64,000 bases of DNA from Actinomycetes bacterium (GTDB lineage Bacteria; Actinomycetota; Coriobacteriia; Anaerosomatales; Anaerosomataceae), in assembly GCA_022839745.1 (NCBI GenBank), contig JALHJB010000010.1, positions 1 through 64,000 of the forward strand, read 5' to 3'. The notes beneath the pieces were generated by a model. That model was not told the DNA's origin and made no database searches. It worked only from the letters and a program-made list of their open reading frames with translations. A program made the translations under genes and the position numbers. Below, in pieces: positions 50,980-59,547 of this stretch. Within the stretch, counting starts at the first letter, position 1; every line of letters begins with the position of its first letter.

Positions 50980-51435
50980 CTACCGGGCGGCGTTGTCCTT
51001 GGTGGCGGTCGGCCCTTCCGCCTCACGTCTGGCCATCTCACGCTTCCACTTCATCGCCTCGAGCGCGTGCTTGATGCCGGGAATCGCGTAGCCATGGAAC
51101 ACCGACCTCGGCCCCGCGTATCTCATCATCTCGCGCTGCCACTCGGACTCTTCACGCTTGTAGCAGTGGGTGTCGCAGTGCGCGCAGAACGGCTTGGGGT
51201 CCTTCGGGCAGAAGGCCCGGCGCTTCTCCGCATACCGGATGTGCGCGGCGCACTCCTCGCACATGCGCGGAACCCGGTTCCCATACACGCCGAGAGCGCT
51301 CGCGTCGCTCGTGATCGGAGAGCGCGCACGGTCCTTATGCTTGGCTCCGCAGTAGATGGCGGCGAAGTCCGCCATCAGCTTCGTGTCGTACCGCACGCTC
51401 TCGTCCCGCATACGCTCTACGAACCTCTCGGACAC
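50980..51435 (-). CDS. Nitrous-oxide-stimulated promoter family protein (YgbA-like)
   Basis: 151 residues from a GTG with GGGGAG seven bases upstream. Several cysteines (MCEECAAHI, AFCPKDPKPFCAHCDTHCYK) and the tail REMMRYAGPRSVFHGYAIPGIKHAL are the hallmark of YgbA_NO proteins, which are induced by NO and are linked with iron-sulfur repair and nitrosative stress. It is the first gene of the hcp operon. Confidence 0.92.
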   Translation of the reverse strand: MSERFVERMRDESVRYDTKLMADFAAIYCGAKHKDRARSPITSDASALGVYGNRVPRMCEECAAHIRYAEKRRAFCPKDPKPFCAHCDTHCYKREESEWQREMMRYAGPRSVFHGYAIPGIKHALEAMKWKREMARREAEGPTATKDNAAR

Positions 51436-51501
51436 CCGATCACTCCCCTCGGTGCGTGTTCCGTTCCTCGAGAAAGGTACGCACGCCGGCCCGATCAATC
51501 C

Positions 51502-51515
51502 TTGACGCCGGTCAA
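51502..51515. promoter_or_regulatory. Crp/Fnr-type palindrome TTGAC-N4-GTCAA
   Basis: TTGACGCCGGTCAA is a perfect palindrome in the 119-base gap between the divergent ygbA-like and Crp/Fnr genes. It is 40 bases from the regulator start and 67 from the ygbA-like start, so it can control both. The half-site is the FNR/NNR type. Confidence 0.75.
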
Positions 51516-51554
51516 ATCTCCGCCGAACGTTGAGGAAATCTTCGAGGAGGATGC

Positions 51555-52262
51555 ATGAACGGCGCACAGAGGGATGACGTCCGTACGGCTCTTCGGGCCT
51601 GCCGCCTGTGGCACACGGCATCAGATGAGGCCATCGACCGTCTTGCGGCGGTCGCGACCGTGGTGTCGGTGCCTCGGGGCACGACACTCGCCACCGAGGG
51701 GGACCCTGCCACCACGTTCGGCGTGATCGTGGCCGGGCGGGCGCGTGTGTTCCACCTGCAGGCCGACGGCCGCTCGATCACCTACGAGACCGTGGATAGC
51801 GGTGGCGCGCTCGCGGCGGTGGCCGCGCTCGCGGGTGGCCGATACCCTGCCCACATCGATGCCGCCACCCCGGTGACCGTGGCCTGGCTGCCGCGCGAGT
51901 CTCTGTTCGAGTTGATGGCGGCCGAGCCCGCGGTCAGCCGCACGATGATCGCCGACCTCGCCAATCGAGTGGTCAACCTTACGTCAGTGGTGCAGACGCT
52001 GGCCCTCGATGTCCCCGGCCGGCTGGCCCGATACCTGTTCCAGCGTTCGCTCGCGGTGGGCGAGGCCACGGCCGAGGGACTGCGGGTGTCGCTCGGGATG
52101 CCGAAGAGCGAGCTTGCCGCGTCACTCGGGACCGTGCCCGAAACGCTCTCCCGTGCGCTCGGCAGGCTGCGGGACGAGGGCATCCTCGAGGTGAGAAGCA
52201 ACGACGTGCTCATCTTCGACGTGGGCGCGCTCGCCAGGCTTGGCTCTGGCTACGAGGAGTGA
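51555..52262 (+). CDS. Crp/Fnr-family regulator, probable NO sensor
   Basis: 235 residues, GGAGGA upstream of the ATG. Cyclic-nucleotide-binding-like barrel at about 20-135, long dimer helix, and winged helix with SLGMPKSELAASLGTVPETLSRALGRL (recognition helix near residues 185-200). No N-terminal cysteine cluster, so it is not an FNR oxygen sensor; heme-type NO sensing as in HcpR/DNR is inferred from the linked hcp operon. Confidence 0.9.
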   Translation: MNGAQRDDVRTALRACRLWHTASDEAIDRLAAVATVVSVPRGTTLATEGDPATTFGVIVAGRARVFHLQADGRSITYETVDSGGALAAVAALAGGRYPAHIDAATPVTVAWLPRESLFELMAAEPAVSRTMIADLANRVVNLTSVVQTLALDVPGRLARYLFQRSLAVGEATAEGLRVSLGMPKSELAASLGTVPETLSRALGRLRDEGILEVRSNDVLIFDVGALARLGSGYEE

Positions 52263-52311
52263 GGAGCGGCGCATTGCGCCCATGCCCTGGCGCGCCGAGC
52301 GAGGTACCCCG

Positions 52312-53349
52312 CTATGGCGTGCGTGAGGCCGCTTCCCGCAGCTCTTCCACGGTCTCCCCGGCGGCCCGTGCGCGCTCGCGTGCCATGAAATACCGCTCCA
52401 CGGCCTCCTCTGTGACAGCCGCATACGCATCGGCGATCGGGTCTCTCACAGACGCCGGTAACGCCTTGGCCATCGCGACCACTTCGGCATCGCGCTTGTT
52501 GTACGCGTCGAGCTTCTTGTTGGACTCCTCGATCTTGCCAGCCAACCACAGCTGGTCGATCTCCTTGGACATGCCGATCAGCTGCACCTTGGCGTCGATG
52601 TACGCGGTGAACGCGGCATAGTCCACCTCCGGGAAGGCCGCGGTGGCGCTGGCGAGTTGCGACCGGGCTATGGCCAGCTGCTGCTCGGCCTTGACCGATG
52701 CTTCGCCGGAGGCGCGGACACCCTCTTTGGTGTGCTTGTTGAACTCCACGGTGGCCTGCGCCGAGTGGCCCTCGGCGGCCTTGAGCGCTTCAAGCGCCGC
52801 GTCGGCGAAGGTCGCGGCGGTCGCGGCTTTGCGGTTGGCATCCAGTATCGCCGGCGCTTCGGCCATCATCTCGGACCGTGCGCTGGCGCTCTCCAGCAGG
52901 GCCTCCGCGAGCGGACGGTCGTCGGCAGGCAGGTCGGGAAGCGCGCTCTCGATCATGCCTATGGCGTCCTCGAGCTGCCGGCCCACCGGCTCGGCGAGCT
53001 CGGCGGCATCCGCCGTTTGCGTGGCGACATCGGTGCTGATGTCGGTCTGCACGGCCTCATCGACAACGATGAGGTCTTCCTCAGCGACCTCCATCAACCG
53101 CGCGGCCGCGTCAACGCTCTCGCGTGCGGTCCGCACCCGCTCGTTCGCGCTCACCCAACGGAATCCGTACCAGATCAGGGCGGCGAACGCCAAGAGCACA
53201 CCGAGTGCGATGAGGACCCGTACCGCGGTCCTCCCGCGCTGCGACTCGGCGTGCCGGCGTGACCGAGTGCCTGAAGGAGTCTCCTCCGGAGACGTATCGG
53301 GGCCCTCGCCCATTTCTATGGTTCCGGAGTGCTCCGGTGTGTCGTTCAT
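52312..53349 (-). CDS. Membrane-anchored coiled-coil protein
   Basis: 345 residues with AAGGAGGGG before the ATG. Residues 1-40 are cytoplasmic and charged, one helix at about 42-64 anchors the protein, and the remaining 270 residues are outside and almost completely alpha-helical, rich in Ala and Glu (AATFADAALEALKAAE, EASVKAEQQLAIARSQL). No enzyme motif. Family not recognised; it may be a cell-envelope spacer or scaffold. Confidence 0.75.
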   Translation of the reverse strand: MNDTPEHSGTIEMGEGPDTSPEETPSGTRSRRHAESQRGRTAVRVLIALGVLLAFAALIWYGFRWVSANERVRTARESVDAAARLMEVAEEDLIVVDEAVQTDISTDVATQTADAAELAEPVGRQLEDAIGMIESALPDLPADDRPLAEALLESASARSEMMAEAPAILDANRKAATAATFADAALEALKAAEGHSAQATVEFNKHTKEGVRASGEASVKAEQQLAIARSQLASATAAFPEVDYAAFTAYIDAKVQLIGMSKEIDQLWLAGKIEESNKKLDAYNKRDAEVVAMAKALPASVRDPIADAYAAVTEEAVERYFMARERARAAGETVEELREAASRTP

Positions 53350-53506
53350 GTCGCCCCTCCTTTCGCACAGTTGTAACCCGCGACGGGCCACCCGGCAACC
53401 TGGAACGACGCTTCAAGCACGGCGCCTCCCTGTTGCGACCAGCTTCCCTGTCATAAGCAGAAGAGACGTATAGCATTGTGGCACGTCCGTTGCTAGAATC
53501 GCGTTG

Positions 53507-53602
53507 GGACTGTGCGACCCGCCTACTCCTCCCCCCTCAGGGGCGGGACACGCCGCCCACACAACGAGGCGCGCCTCCCCCCGCGCGCCTCGTTACTTTT
53601 TT
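53507..53602 (+). ncRNA. 6C small RNA
   Basis: Two hairpins with C-rich loops define this actinobacterial sRNA. Hairpin 1 is CCCGCC/GGCGGG (53519-53524 with 53543-53548) with an 18-base loop that includes six consecutive C (53532-53537). Hairpin 2 is a perfect 12-bp stem (53564-53575 with 53583-53594) with loop CTCCCCC, followed by ACTTTTTT, so it doubles as terminator. A TAGAAT -10 box (53495-53500) puts the start near 53507, giving about 96 bases, close to the length of the mycobacterial homologue B11. 6C RNAs use their C-loops to pair with G-rich ribosome sites. Confidence 0.88.
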
Positions 53603-53692
53603 GCCTTCGCCCCGCACTCGCCATAGTCCGCGTGTCCTTACGTCATGGGTCGGTTAGAATCCAGGTGTGACCGCGACACGATAGGAGGCTGT

Positions 53693-54667
53693 GTGTCCGA
53701 CCCGGTCGAACGTATGGTCAACCTTGCGCTCTACCTCGCATCGACGCACACGCCGCGGACGGCCGAAGACTGCCGTGCGGCGGGGCTCGGGTATCCCGAG
53801 GATCAGGACGACGCGGCGTTCATCCGTATGTTCGAGCGGGACAAGGACGCGCTGAGAGCTGGCGGCCTGGTGATCGAGGTCGTCGATGCGGGTGAGTCCG
53901 ACGCCTACCGGGTCGACCCCGATGCCACCTACGCCAGGCCGGTGGATCTTACCGATGCCGAGCGATCCGTGCTCCGCGCTGTCGCCACAGCGTTCGTCGA
54001 TGACCCCGCATTCCCCTTCGGCGATGAGCTGCTCTCCGCAGTGTCGAAGCTCGGCACCTCGGGTACCGGCGGACCGCTTGCTTCGGCCGACCTTGGGCGC
54101 ACGGCTCCAGAAGGACAGGGCATACACGCTCGCGCGATCGCTGAGGCCGTACAGACGCGCAAGACCGTGACCTTCGAGTACACCAACGCCGCTGACCAGA
54201 CCCGCGTCCGATCGGTCGACCCCTACGGCGTCTTCTTCCGCGACGGTTCGTGGTACCTGGTGGGACGTGACCGTGACGCCGACGCGGTCAGGACGTACGC
54301 GATCCCACGGATGCGCGATATCGATGTGAACCCCTCACGGCCCCGCACGCCTGACTTCGAGCGGCCGGCCGATTTCGACATCCGGAAGGCTGAGCGGCTC
54401 CCGTTCCAGTACGGTGGTGAACCGTTCCCGGCCACAGTGCGGTTCCTTCCCGAGACCGCATGGCGGATCGACCGTCTGGCTCGCGGCCACGGTGATTCGC
54501 AGACCCTGCCGGACGGCTCCGCGGTATGGACGGTGGAGGCGAACGACGCGCGTCGCCTCGCATCATGGATCGTGGATGAGGGCCCCGGGCTCTACGCTGT
54601 GGAACCCGATTCCGTGGTCGAGGAGCTCGTGGCCGGGCTCAAGCGGGTGGCCGCGTCCCATGAATAG
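53693..54667 (+). CDS. pafB: WYL-domain transcriptional regulator (PafB-like)
   Basis: 324 residues from GTG with AGGAGG six bases upstream. N-terminal winged helix (about 5-75, ALYLASTHTPRTAEDC), then the WYL domain (about 155-235; SWYLVGRDRDADAVRTYAIPRM) and the WYL C-terminal extension. With the overlapping next gene it forms the pair known in actinobacteria as PafBC, a heterodimeric activator of the LexA-independent DNA-damage response. No proteasome genes are in the window. Confidence 0.85.
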   Translation: MSDPVERMVNLALYLASTHTPRTAEDCRAAGLGYPEDQDDAAFIRMFERDKDALRAGGLVIEVVDAGESDAYRVDPDATYARPVDLTDAERSVLRAVATAFVDDPAFPFGDELLSAVSKLGTSGTGGPLASADLGRTAPEGQGIHARAIAEAVQTRKTVTFEYTNAADQTRVRSVDPYGVFFRDGSWYLVGRDRDADAVRTYAIPRMRDIDVNPSRPRTPDFERPADFDIRKAERLPFQYGGEPFPATVRFLPETAWRIDRLARGHGDSQTLPDGSAVWTVEANDARRLASWIVDEGPGLYAVEPDSVVEELVAGLKRVAASHE

Positions 54668-55601
54668 GCGACCTGACACCGCGACACGGGCCGGCAGACT
54701 GCTCGCGCTCATCCCGATGCTCAAGAAGGGCGAGACGATCGCGCTTTCCGAGCTTGCCGCTGCGGTTGGCTGCGAACCCGCACAGGTGGCTGCCGACCTC
54801 TCGACGCTCTCGATGTGCGGCGTCCCACCGTTCACGCCCTACGACATGATCGACCTCATGATCGACGGTGATTCGGTGACCGTGTACGCCGAGGCCCCCG
54901 GCATCGACCGCCCGCTGCGCCTGACCCTCGGCGAAGCGCGCGCGCTCGGCGCTGCTCTGGACGCCGCAGGCTACGAAGACACGGCTCCGTTGCGCGAGCG
55001 GCTTCGTGAGACGGCATCCAGTACGGTGTCACTCGACGAGCTGGAGCACACCGTGCGTGCAAGCGCGGGGCCCGGAGGGATGGCTGAGACATACGCCACC
55101 CTCGCCGCTGCCGCCGACACGCACGAGAAGGTGCACATCCACTATTTCACCGGCTCGACTGGAAACGTCTCGGACCGGACCGTGCACCCGTGGGCGCTCG
55201 TGAACCGTCTCGGAGTCTGGTACCTGGTGGCGCTGTGTGAGGCTGTGCACGAGGAGCGCGTGTTCAGGCTGGACCGCATCTTCGATGCGCGCCCCACGGG
55301 GGAGTCGTTCGAGCCGCCCTCGCTTGTGCCCATCGAGGTGACGCCAGACACCGACTCGCTACCGGTGGCCACGGTGCGGTTCGCCGCGGGAGCGCGCCTC
55401 CCCGACGGTGAGGCGTGGCCCGGCGCGACGTTCGAGACCGCATCGGACGGCACCACGCTCGCTGCGGTGCCCTACCAGACAGAATCGTGGATCGCACGGC
55501 GTGTGATGGCGTACCTGGGAGACGCCGAGGTCATCGCACCCCCCGAGCTACGCGCAGCGGTGCGTCAGGCCGCGATCGATGCCCTGAAGCCGATCCAGTA
55601 G
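54660..55601 (+). CDS. pafC: WYL-domain transcriptional regulator (PafC-like)
   Basis: 313 residues, start overlapping pafB by eight bases. Helix-turn-helix at about 8-70 (TIALSELAAAVGCEPAQVAADL), WYL domain about 140-205 with VWYLVALCEAVHEERVFRLDRI, and the C-terminal extension. Its coupling to the first WYL gene supports an obligate pair. Confidence 0.85.
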   Translation: MNRRPDTATRAGRLLALIPMLKKGETIALSELAAAVGCEPAQVAADLSTLSMCGVPPFTPYDMIDLMIDGDSVTVYAEAPGIDRPLRLTLGEARALGAALDAAGYEDTAPLRERLRETASSTVSLDELEHTVRASAGPGGMAETYATLAAAADTHEKVHIHYFTGSTGNVSDRTVHPWALVNRLGVWYLVALCEAVHEERVFRLDRIFDARPTGESFEPPSLVPIEVTPDTDSLPVATVRFAAGARLPDGEAWPGATFETASDGTTLAAVPYQTESWIARRVMAYLGDAEVIAPPELRAAVRQAAIDALKPIQ

Positions 55602-55622
55602 CCGCGCGCGGACACCGTCTCC

Positions 55623-58538
55623 CTAGGAGACTCCCCTGCCGAACCGCTCACGCACGACGCGGCCAAGCTCCGTCGCCGGCAACCGCTCCACGTCGCGGAC
55701 GGGCAGTGCATCGAGGAACCGCCGCGCATACGGCTTGGACCCGCTGAGGCGCGCGTCGGCGAGCACCAGACACCCTTGGTCGGTCGAGGAGCGTATCAAA
55801 CGCCCGGCCGCCTGCTTGAGCTCGAGGATCGCCTCCGGCAGGTAGTAGTGCTCCCACCACCCGCTGTCGCGCTCCTTGCGCTCCTCAAGCACCGGGTCGT
55901 TGATCGCGCCGAATGGTAGACGAGGCACCACCACGCAGCGCAGTGTGTCGCCTTTGGCGTCGAAACCCTCCCAGAACGACTTCGTCGCAAAGAGCGACAC
56001 GCTCTCGTCAGCGATGAACTCCTCGGCTACACGCTTGCGCGAGATGCCGCGCTCCTGGATGAGCAAGCGCAGGCCATCGCGTGCCAGGGGCGCCGCGATC
56101 CGGTGGTGCAGCTCCTCCATGTCGCGCCGATTGGTGAAGAGCGTGAGCACGGAACCGCCCATCGCACGATGCACATCGCCGAGGACCGCCGCCAGCGCTT
56201 CCAGGTATGCGGCGTACCCGCGGTCTGTCGACCGGCACGGGTCGGGGAGACCCGTGGGCACGAAGACCGCCATCTGCCGTTCGAAATCGTAGCTGCTGTC
56301 GAGGCGAAGCGTGCGGAAGCCCCCGCCTTCGAGGCGGTCGAGCCCGACGGCCCGCTCGAAGTGCGAGAAGTCGGTGCCTGCCGCGATGGTCGCCGAGGTA
56401 TAGACCACCGAGTACAAACGCGGGTAGAAGTGCTCGGCGAGCGCGGAGCCCACGTCGAGCAGCAGCGCGTCGAGCCGTTCCGACGTGTTCTGCCTGCGGC
56501 GGTCGACCGTGGCCGCATACACGTAGCTGTCATCGGTGCCATCCAGCACCGTGACCAGCCCCTCAAGCTGACCCGCCACGCCCGAAAGCCGTCCGCTCAA
56601 GTCGGCGCGGTGCTCGGCCAGATCATCGGTGCCCGACTCCAGCGCGGTGATCACCGACTTGCCGAGTTCGACCACCCGCTCCAGCTTGCGCGCGAGCGAT
56701 CGGCCAACCCCTGCGGCGGTGCTCCACGTGCCGCTCTCCCGCAGCGGTGCAGTGAGCCGCAGCTCGGCCGTCTCATACGACCCACCGCGTTCGATCCCAA
56801 GGTCCTTGATGAAGTCGAAGAACGAGTCGGCCACCACAGATGCCTCGGCCACCGCGTCGCGCATCTCATCGATGGTTGCTGTCACAGCCAGCCGGTCCTC
56901 CACGCCGCCGAGCGCCACCTTCACACGTACCGCGTCGAGCAGACCGCCGCGCCCCTTGGTGTGGAGTCCGCCGAGGAGCGCCCGCAGCTCCACGTGGCCC
57001 GTGCCCACCGACAGCTGATCGCGCGCTTCCGCCTCAGCGGCATGCGCCTCGTCGACCACCCAGTGCCTGATCGGCGGCAGGATGCCTCCGTCGGCCATGA
57101 GGTCGCGGAACAACAGCGCGTGGTTGGTCACCACGATGTGTGCCGAGGCCGCCCGCCTCCTGGCCCCGTGGAGATAACACTGGTTGGGATAGTAGCGGCA
57201 GCGCTTCTTGGTGCAGTCGGCGAAGGATGCTTGCACCTCCTGTCGCAGCCGCGCCGGCCAGTGCAGATTGATGCCATCGCGGTCCCCCCACGTGGTCTGC
57301 GCGATCCAGCTCACGAGCATGCCGAGGGCCGCAGTGGTCTCCTGGTCGGGCGGAGCATCCAGCAGCCGCTGCACCTTCCGCAGACAGAGATAGTGCTCGT
57401 AGCCCTTGAGCGCCGTGAACCGCACGCCGCCACCGAGCGCCTCATCGAGGCGCGGGAGCTCGCGGTGCATGAGTTGGTCCATGAGCGTGTTGGTCTTGGT
57501 GGCCACTCCCACGGCGATGCCGTTGGCCAGCGCGAACCGGATCGCCGGCACGAGGTATGCGACCGACTTTCCCACGCCGGTCCCCGCCTCGATGGCAGCC
57601 GATCGGCTCGAGCTGAACGCCTCGAGCACCGCCTCGGCCATAGCCACCTGCTCGTCACGCGACTCGTAGCTCTCGTACATGCGCTCCACGAGACCGCCCG
57701 GCTCGAACTCGGCGAGGACGTCGGCGGCCTCGGGACGGGTGATCGCGATGTCGCACGCGTCCGCAAGCGGCTCCATGCGTTCGGCGCGCTGCCGGTCGGT
57801 CCGCACACGGCGGAGGTCGAAGGCCGGCGCCCGCACGCCCGCGGCCATGTGGGAGAACAGCCGCGCGGCCCCCCATCCCGGAACCGACATGCCAAGGCGC
57901 GCAAGCTCGTGGAGAACCGCGGGCGGCAGGTCGCCGAGCGCAGTGAGCGCGATCCGCCACACGCTGAACAGCGTGGCGGCATCGTCAGCGGCGCGGTGAC
58001 CCTGGCCCGCATCGATGCCGAACGCCCGGGCGAGGTCAGGAAGCCGATGTGACCTGAGACGCGGCAGGGCGATCCTCACGACCTCAAGCGAATCGATCCA
58101 GGGGCTTGCGAGCCGTGCGGCGCCCGACGCGCTGTGCTCGAGGAATGTGCGATCGAACGCGGCGTTGTGCGCCACGATCGTGCGACCCCCGACCGCACGG
58201 GCCAGGTCGGCGCCGACGCGTGCGATCGGTGGCGCATCGGCGACCAGGGCATCGTCGATGCCGGTCAGCTGCGTGGTCTCGAACGGGATCGGGCGCATCG
58301 GCCGCACAAGCGAGGACCACTGCTCGATGATCTCCGGACCGCGGGCGACCACCACCGCAGCCTCGATGATCTCATCGCAGCCAGGATCGAAGCCCGTGGT
58401 CTCGAGGTCGAGGAACGCGATCTCCTCCTCAAAGCCGAAGACCGACTCGGAGGCGCGCTCGGCAAGCGTCGCGTATGCCGCAACGACATCGGGATCGGTA
58501 CCCGGCTGGAGGAACGGAGTGAGCGGTTCTCGTGCCAT
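55623..58538 (-). CDS. dinG: DinG-family helicase with N-terminal DnaQ-like exonuclease
   Basis: 971 residues. The 3'-5' exonuclease domain starts with FLDLETTGFDPG (D44, E46), continues with AHNAAFDRTFL and ends with GHRAADDA near 210. The superfamily-2 helicase has AGTGVGKS (motif I), VVDEAH (motif II), a Fe-S-cluster region with cysteines in YLCLRK and DCTKKRCRYYPNQC, and C-terminal LKQAAGRLIRSS (motif VI). This architecture is the DinG type of Gram-positives. It resolves D-loops, R-loops and flaps. It converges with pafC; a DNA-damage link is plausible. Confidence 0.93.
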   Translation of the reverse strand: MAREPLTPFLQPGTDPDVVAAYATLAERASESVFGFEEEIAFLDLETTGFDPGCDEIIEAAVVVARGPEIIEQWSSLVRPMRPIPFETTQLTGIDDALVADAPPIARVGADLARAVGGRTIVAHNAAFDRTFLEHSASGAARLASPWIDSLEVVRIALPRLRSHRLPDLARAFGIDAGQGHRAADDAATLFSVWRIALTALGDLPPAVLHELARLGMSVPGWGAARLFSHMAAGVRAPAFDLRRVRTDRQRAERMEPLADACDIAITRPEAADVLAEFEPGGLVERMYESYESRDEQVAMAEAVLEAFSSSRSAAIEAGTGVGKSVAYLVPAIRFALANGIAVGVATKTNTLMDQLMHRELPRLDEALGGGVRFTALKGYEHYLCLRKVQRLLDAPPDQETTAALGMLVSWIAQTTWGDRDGINLHWPARLRQEVQASFADCTKKRCRYYPNQCYLHGARRRAASAHIVVTNHALLFRDLMADGGILPPIRHWVVDEAHAAEAEARDQLSVGTGHVELRALLGGLHTKGRGGLLDAVRVKVALGGVEDRLAVTATIDEMRDAVAEASVVADSFFDFIKDLGIERGGSYETAELRLTAPLRESGTWSTAAGVGRSLARKLERVVELGKSVITALESGTDDLAEHRADLSGRLSGVAGQLEGLVTVLDGTDDSYVYAATVDRRRQNTSERLDALLLDVGSALAEHFYPRLYSVVYTSATIAAGTDFSHFERAVGLDRLEGGGFRTLRLDSSYDFERQMAVFVPTGLPDPCRSTDRGYAAYLEALAAVLGDVHRAMGGSVLTLFTNRRDMEELHHRIAAPLARDGLRLLIQERGISRKRVAEEFIADESVSLFATKSFWEGFDAKGDTLRCVVVPRLPFGAINDPVLEERKERDSGWWEHYYLPEAILELKQAAGRLIRSSTDQGCLVLADARLSGSKPYARRFLDALPVRDVERLPATELGRVVRERFGRGVS

Positions 58539-58637
58539 GACCGGAAGCGTAGCACGCCGCTGTGACCCCGGCGCGACCTGCCCGCCGCGAGCACGGGGCC
58601 TCGGCCAGGAGTGCGTCACACGTCTGCCAGGAACGCA

Positions 58638-58665
58638 CAACGGCGCCCCCGCGGGGGCGCCGTTG
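58638..58665 (-). terminator. Terminator downstream of the anchored NTF2-like gene
   Basis: Perfect 13-bp arms CAACGGCGCCCCC / GGGGGCGCCGTTG around a GC centre, lying 27 bases past the stop at 58692 and before the DinG gene. The U-run is short. Confidence 0.7.
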
Positions 58666-58691
58666 ATCGGTGCGCTTCTGTCACAGGACCG

Positions 58692-59258
58692 CTAGCTGCC
58701 CATTCCGGGCAGATCGCGCGCTTTCACGAGCCAGCCCTCGCCGTCCTTCACGAACGTCCACAGATACTGGAACGATCCGCCGGGCATGACGGCGGTGGCT
58801 GTGACCTGGAACTCCTCGCCCGCCTCGACGGCCGAGTCGATCGTGTACTCGGTCATGCCGTATGCCTTGAGCTGCTCGCCGAACGCCTCAGCGGTGCCGT
58901 AGCTCTGCTGCTTGCTCGTGGGGAGCGCCGCGTACGCCGTGGCGTAGTCGCCCGCGAGAACAGCGTCGAAGTACATGGTGACGTGCTCCTCGGGCGTTGT
59001 GCCCTCGGCCACCTTGGTGGCGGTGGCGGGGTCGAACGGTGCGGCCTCCGTTGCTCCCGGCATCCCGGCGGGAGGAGTCGCGTTGCCGGTGTCGGTGCTG
59101 GCGGTGCCCGTCGAGGCAGGCTGGTCGGCCGTCGTACCGTTGTTCCCGCTGAGCAGGAAGTACGCGATAACAGCCGCAAGCAGCAGGATGATCGCGACAA
59201 GTACGATCGTGACCGTCTTGTTGGTCGAAGGTGCGGTCGGGGTGGTCTCTTCCATCAT
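58692..59258 (-). CDS. Membrane-anchored NTF2-like (DUF4878-type) protein
   Basis: 188 residues. Short cytoplasmic part (1-13), one helix (about 14-36), a Thr/Ser/Ala/Pro linker, then an NTF2-like domain (about 85-185; TPEEHVTMYFDAVLAGDYATAY, FQYLWTFVKDGEGWLV) as in DUF4878 lipoproteins. Two ATGs open the gene with AAGGACG upstream. Function unknown, external. Confidence 0.8.
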   Translation of the reverse strand: MMEETTPTAPSTNKTVTIVLVAIILLLAAVIAYFLLSGNNGTTADQPASTGTASTDTGNATPPAGMPGATEAAPFDPATATKVAEGTTPEEHVTMYFDAVLAGDYATAYAALPTSKQQSYGTAEAFGEQLKAYGMTEYTIDSAVEAGEEFQVTATAVMPGGSFQYLWTFVKDGEGWLVKARDLPGMGS

Positions 59259-59385
59259 CGTCCTTCCACATGCGTGCCAGAGTGGCGTGTGAGCGTTCGG
59301 TCAGCATACGCCCTGGGGCGGCTGCGCACAATCGTGCACGTTGTGTGCCAGAAGCCGGCCGATACCGCTCCCTGAGCAGCTGGCA

Positions 59386-59547
59386 TCATTCCTTTACCGA
59401 GCACGCTGCGCTCAGCGTGCATGTGATGCACGCGCCGGTACAAGAAAGCACCTTCACGGCGTCACATCTCGGGCAGCGCACGCCCACGGCCGTGTATCCA
59501 CACCGGGGACACGGGGTCGGCGGCGTCTGGGCCGTTGACGCGCTCAC
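59386..59547 (-). CDS. Cysteine-rich small protein coupled to feoB
   Basis: 53 residues starting at a GTG that overlaps the feoB stop (GTGA). Eight cysteines: PCPRCGYTAVGVRCPRCDAV (a zinc ribbon of two CxxC) and LSCTGACITCTLSAAC (four more). It is reminiscent of FeoC-type or FeoB-associated cysteine-rich proteins, but no family is certain. Its place at the end of feoA-feoB suggests a role in iron sensing or insertion. Confidence 0.7.
   Translation of the reverse strand: MSASTAQTPPTPCPRCGYTAVGVRCPRCDAVKVLSCTGACITCTLSAACSVKE

Noticed and set aside
56103..58052. Long plus-strand frame of 649 codons
   Set aside because: Antisense to the DinG-type helicase.
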